From Melieria omissa (lineage: Eukaryota > Arthropoda > Insecta > Diptera > Ulidiidae), in contig OZ020269.1 of NCBI GenBank assembly GCA_963971225.1, positions 27,755,783-27,819,782 on the forward strand: a stretch of DNA of 64,000 nucleotides, read 5' to 3'. Below the pieces are notes generated by a model that saw only the letters and a list, made by a program, of their open reading frames with translations, was not told the DNA's origin and did no database searches. Of the stretch, positions 59,441-64,000 are shown one piece after another (within the stretch, counting starts at the first letter, position 1; every line of letters begins with the position of its first letter). The translations under genes and the position numbers were made by a program.

Positions 59441-60212
59441 CTGACCCCGCGAACTTTGTCTCGCACGAAAATTTTTGTTTTTTTATAATGAAATACGCGA
59501 GATGGCGAATCTATGGCGATGCAAATTGACGAAGAAAATCAACTGAAGGAAGAGGAGGAGCTACTGATTAACGCAATCGAGGCCCAAAAATAAGCAATAT
59601 TGCCGCTAAGTTTCAGTAAAGAAATGGACTGCGCTTGAACCGGATTTAAATTATATGGGCGGTGCCATGCCCTCTTATTCAATACCTGCCCCTTATTCAA
59701 TGCCCTCTGTCGAAAGAGAAAATGGTTGGTTCGTACTAAGTTTCATTGCTGAGCGACTTATAGTTCAGCAAAATATTTGGGTCACAAAAAAAGTGCCACG
59801 CCCCTTGTACAATGCCCATCAAATCTTATCATTAGAATGACTCATTTATGGGACGACGGGGTACTATATTTCAGTGTTGTACAACTTACAATTTGGAATA
59901 TATTCCATTATTAAGATCTGGCTCGTATGGGTGGTGCCACGCCCCGTTGTCCAAAACCCGCCTCATTCCGTCTGTCGAAAGATATGAGTACATGATAGGT
60001 TCATGCCAAGTTTCATTGCTGTGTGACTTATAGTTCAGCAGAATAATTGGGTCACAAAAATGTGCCACGCCCCTTAGGGGTATGAAAAATAGATAGTAGC
60101 CGATTCTCAGACCTACTGAATATGCATGTAAAATTTCATAAAAATCGGTCAAGCCGTTTCGGAGGAGTATGGTAACTAACATTGTGACACGAGAATTTTA
60201 TATATTAGATAT
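59441..60212 (+). repeat. TE-derived repeat, GACCCCGCGAACTTTGTCTC head, with two duplicated internal modules
   Basis: It opens TAGCTGACCCCGCGAACTTT and closes with AAAATCGGTCAAGCCGTTTC, GGAGGAGTATGGTAACTAAC and CACGAGAATTTTATATATTA, an ending style I associate with insect retroposon tails. Two modules (about 59650-59810 and 59925-60080) share GGTGCCACGCCCC, TCTGTCGAAAGA, AAGTTTCATTGCTG and TTATAGTTCAGCA. A short acidic frame (MAMQIDEENQLKEEEELLIN) lies at 59517-59592. Confidence 0.6.
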
Positions 60213-63140
60213 ATTTTATATTTGATATATGAATATTTGTGTTAAATCGAAAAAAATCCAAAAGTTGATTCTATTCGGCAAATTTTATGAATATTCATAA
60301 ATATTTCAATTTGTTTTTAATATATAAAGATATTAAATCAATTTTTTTATTTTCTAACGTTTTTATAATTTTTTATTATTTTGTTAATTCTTTTAATATT
60401 TGAACTTATTTTAAATTAATATGTTGTACTCGAAAAACCCTGATTCAAATTGATTTATGTTATGAATATTCTAAACTATTTCAGTGTGTTATTTAAATTT
60501 GTTTTTATTTTTATTTTTATTAAATCTGTCTTTTTTATTTTCAAAACTTGTTTAAAATATATATTATATATATATTTGTTTCAATTTTTTTCAATGTTTG
60601 TACTTATTTCAAATACCCATGTTGTACTAGAAAAGAAAAAAACCAGCAACTGATTCAATTTGGCTTATTTGATGAATGTTCCGAAATATTTTATGAATAT
60701 TCTGAAATATTTCAGTATGCTATCAGACATTGTTTGGTATTATGAGCACTCGAAATAAAAAAAGATTAAACGCCTGGCAGTCCAGTTGTGCCAAAATATG
60801 TTGTTTATCTTCTTTAGCATTAAAAAAATAAAAATAATTGTTTTAAATTTAAAATTAATATGTGATTTTTCTTAATAAAATTAGTTTTTTTAGTTTCATA
60901 AAAAGCATGTCTTTGATCTAACGAACGAGTATCTTCGTAAAGTTGATAAAAATGCTGTTCGGTTGAATTACGATATTAATGAATCAACCTCAACTATCAG
61001 CATTCGATTCGATTTTAATGGTTCTACTTGGCTGTGATAATCGGCAACAGGACCTAAGGATGTTAGAGCCAACAACTGTCGCGCTGAATGAATGAAAAGT
61101 GAATGTTGTGTTTTTGTATTGTTGCTGCCGAAAATTGTTCACAGCTAACCAAAATCCATGGTTAATAGCATAAAAAACAAAAGGCAAAATAACAAAATAC
61201 ACTGAAGTGAAAATGTAAAACATGGAAATGGGTCTTTTGGAATTCAAGCAGCATTTGACGGCCAGCGGCTATCGTGCGCGTAAATCTGAAACTTTTGTTG
61301 AGTGTCAAATTTGCTAATGGTTGTGAAACACTTACCCTCATAACCAGCGAAATATATGACGGTGCGTGTGTACGTGTGTGCGTGTGTGCCCGTTCGATGG
61401 GCGCGTGGATCGGTGGATTGAAACGCACTCGCCCGCCCACGAAACGGGCTCACTGGCTCAGCTGAGAGTGGCCGAGTGGGTTTTGCGCAGCAGACATACA
61501 CACACATTTATATACGAAACTGACATACGCACCTTTGGAGTAAAGTGCGTACACATAAAAATAACTGTCAAGTATTGAGGTATTAAAAATAAGCACAATT
61601 TAAGCCAAAAGCAAAATGCGCTACACGAAAAAAAATCAAAACTCAGGCCAGAGCCAGAGATCACAGCAGTACAGTTTTTATACAATAAATACACATTGAT
61701 GCAATAAAAAATGAATGCTTTTTTTCATTTGTCACAGCGAACGAACTCATATCGACGACTGATTGTAGCGTACTTAACACCAGCTGTTCGCTCAACCACT
61801 GCGCCGCAAAACACTGAAACACTTTTCCAGTCGAGCAGTAATAAAGAGGCGAAGCTCATAATCGGCCTGAATGCACAGACGTTCGATAGACATTCGGTGT
61901 TCGAAAAAGAATAGGAAAGGAGGTTCGAAAAGGACGAAACGCATGTAAAGCACTCACACGCGAATACGAACGCCTCGGCCTCATGGCTGTGGGGGCTGTG
62001 TTGCTGAGGAAGTGGAGTAAGTTTGGGCGCTCTAATTGGATTGGAGGCGCTAGCATACGCATCCACTTATCGTACACCTGCACGTGCGTATGCTTAGTGC
62101 TTAAGCTTAAACTGGAGCTTACGTTACAGAGTGTGAGTGTGCGTGTATTAGTAGGAGACCTCAATCAGGCACAAGGGGCGCCATTTACACAAACAAAAGT
62201 TTTTCTAATTAATTTTAATTAGTTTTTGACTATAGAAATTAGGTGGAAATAAACAAGAATTTATTAAAGAAAGATTTGTTAATCTGCATTGAAAATATAC
62301 AAGTTTTTGCTAAACGAAATCAATTATTTTTCTAATAGATGGCTTTATCTGTATCTCTTTAAATATGTATCTCGCGTTGTAAAGACGCAATCGGGTTTCG
62401 CTTAATAGCACTAAATAGATAAAATTTCATTTTATAAAAACATTTTAGACAGTTTTGGTATTGTTTGACTCAGTTTTGTTTGCAGCAAACAGACAATTCG
62501 CCATATTTTAGTTTTTCTGCGTTAAAGACAAAAACGTAAGACAGACAGCTGAAAATGTGAGCAGAATTTATGGTTCTGAAAACTGATATCGGTTCCTGGA
62601 TATCTGTTTTCTAACAAAAACTATGAATGGCAAATATGACTGCAGATGTTGAGCTCAAAAGTTGTGTGCGGACTTTTGGTTCGGTTGATTCGGTTCTGGT
62701 AATTTTGATGTATGTTAACAAAATCATAGAAATCATCATTTGTGAGCACTGTTTTCATTATCCAGAAGCTAAATATTGCAACAAAAAATCATTTGAAACC
62801 ACTTGAATAAGTTTGGATACAAACAGAAGTTCGATGTATGGGAGCCACACGAATTAATGCCAAAAAAATCTCATGATTTTTATCACCAAATGATTTTTAT
62901 GGCAAATAACTCAACCCATTTCTGCATTGATCAATTTTTGAATGCTAATAGTGAAAAGTGAATCAATCAAATCGCTGCGAGACGGCGAGAACAATGGCCA
63001 AGTGGGGATTGACTCTCAGGTTGGTTTTGCTATGTGTTTGGTACAAGTGACAGGAAAACATTTATAATGCGTTGGTATCGTAAAGCCAAACTCTTCATTC
63101 GATCCTGTACTGACAACAGTTGGTCCGTCTGAGGGAACTA
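60213..63140. other. Non-coding stretch, no gene recognised
   Basis: AT-rich to 60900; then mixed sequence with CA/TG runs (61350-61510). A strong minus-strand splice donor context (TTATGAGG|GTAAGTG, near 61338) lies in a conserved-looking ~60-bp segment, but no coding homology supports an exon. The remainder shows nothing I can name. Confidence 0.4.
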
Positions 63141-63146
63141 AACGCC

Positions 63147-63312
63147 CAGTGTTGTCAGATACCTGACATGACTTTATTTTTAAACCTTAAAAAAATACTG
63201 GGATTTCCTCCCAAAAGTTAAAAAAATCTCCTAAATTTTTTTATATAATTTATGACACAAATAGTAATGCAACATACCATAAAAAATAAAAATAAAAATA
63301 GGTATAGGTATA
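63147..63312 (+). repeat. Repeat copy starting CAGTGTTGTCAGATACCTGA, interrupted by mariner
   Basis: The first ~100 bp match the start of the 20995 element (CAGATACCTGAMATGACTTT, TCTCCTAAATTTTTT). It stops where the mariner begins at 63313, so the mariner probably inserted into this copy. Confidence 0.55.
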
Positions 63313-64000
63313 CCAGGTATATCAATATGAAGTGAGCCTTTTTTTGCGAAAATAAAACACTAATTTTGAATGGGAAAGTAAAAAACATTTTATTCAAAGT
63401 ATTAACCATTGCTAGCCACACATTTTGTCCATCTTTCGGGCAATTTGTGGACATCGCACCAATAGAATTGTTTGCCTTTTGAAGCAAACCAATCAGACAC
63501 CTAATTTTCGACTTATTCGTAGGAATCGAAGTGCTGCTCAGCCAATGCGTGTCCCATCGATGAAACCAAATGGCAGTCAGAAGGAGCCAAGTCTGGTGAA
63601 TACGGCGGGTGGGGTAGCAGCTCCCAGCCAAGTGCTTTGATTGTATCCTGAACCGGTCTTGCTTTGTGTGCAGTTGCTTTGTCATGGAGCAAAATTACCT
63701 TGCCGTGTCTTCTGGCCCATTCTGGTTGTTTTTCGTTTAATGCATAGTTCCAATTGATCATTCGTTGTCGGTAGCGATCAGTATTAACGGTTTCGCCAGG
63801 TTTCAACAACTCGTAATACACTACGCCACTCTGGTCTCACCAAACACACAGCATTGTCTCCTTGCCGAATCGATCTGGTTTGGCAGTCGGTTGTCCCGGA
63901 TTAACCCATGATTTTTTCCGTTTAGGATTCTTAAAATAGATCCATGTTTCATCGTCAGTAACAATTCGATGCAAAATTGATTTTCTTTCGTGTCTTTGAA
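63313..64000 (-). pseudogene. Decayed mariner transposase, mauritiana-like, running off the right edge
   Basis: The 3' terminal repeat begins CCAGGTATATCAATATGAAG at 63313 beside TA (63311-63312). The minus strand codes for the C-terminal part of a mariner transposase distinct from the one at 47292: HRIVTDDETWIYFKNPKRKK, YYELLKPGETVNTDRYRQRM, LLHDKATAH, PPYSPDLAPSDCHLV and LPERWTKCVASNG. The catalytic Asp residues remain, but HDN is HDK. There are in-frame stops: TGG to TGA before DQSGV (near 63836), TAA after HFDSYE, TAG shortly after, and TAA before the final YFE. It is non-functional. The N-terminal part lies outside the window. Confidence 0.9.

Noticed and set aside
61244..61507. Candidate minus-strand exon ending at a strong GTAAGTG donor
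   Set aside because: The donor looks good but the frame shows no homology and no acceptor partner was established.

Overview
The window is eukaryotic nuclear DNA from an insect, most likely a higher fly. A tephritid or related acalyptrate is my best inference. The grounds are fly-like GT..AG exons of a diacylglycerol kinase, a mauritiana-type mariner, tRNA-derived SINEs with TAAAA tails, and very long repeat-filled introns. There are no bacterial features and no operons.

The main gene lies on the minus strand. It is a type I (Ca2+-regulated) diacylglycerol kinase, orthologous to fly Dgk and mammalian DGK beta/gamma. Ten coding exons between 33087 and 1737 join in frame into 462 codons. They encode the recoverin-homology region, two EF-hands, the first C1 domain and most of the second. 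The catalytic domain lies off the left edge, and the 5' UTR and promoter lie to the right of 33092. A second gene, an intronless DESI2-like PPPDE isopeptidase (16684-16037, minus), sits inside the Dgk intron 13138-19037 on the same strand.

Everything else I can support is repetitive. From left to right: a ~130-bp satellite (220-1330); hAT-type MITEs with 8-bp target duplications (3134, 7594, 17892); an AATG array (3597-4410); LINE 3' fragments (7885, 13900, 18394-18935, the last with a 96-bp palindrome); an uncharacterised DNA transposon with a perfect 9-bp target duplication (14848-15586); a GTTGCCAGAT-terminated repeat family (6740, 20995, 63147); a ~76-bp minisatellite (22530-23170); an AAAAT array with higher-order duplication (25150-25925); SINEs (28665, 55518); an AT-rich block (31130-32700); two long inverted-repeat elements (34914-36415 and 38636-40251, the latter interrupted by a hAT element); an intact APE/RT LINE (ORF 42088-44997); an intact Mos1-like mariner (47120-48406); a decayed Tc1-like element with IR/DR ends (55990-57569); and a decayed mariner running off the right edge (63313-64000).

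Functionally the two host genes are unrelated: lipid second-messenger turnover and protein de-SUMOylation/deubiquitination. I found no sign of a new multi-gene system. The most novel material is the set of uncharacterised transposons and the same-strand nesting of the DESI2-like gene. Coordinates of exons were derived by hand from splice signals and reading-frame continuity.
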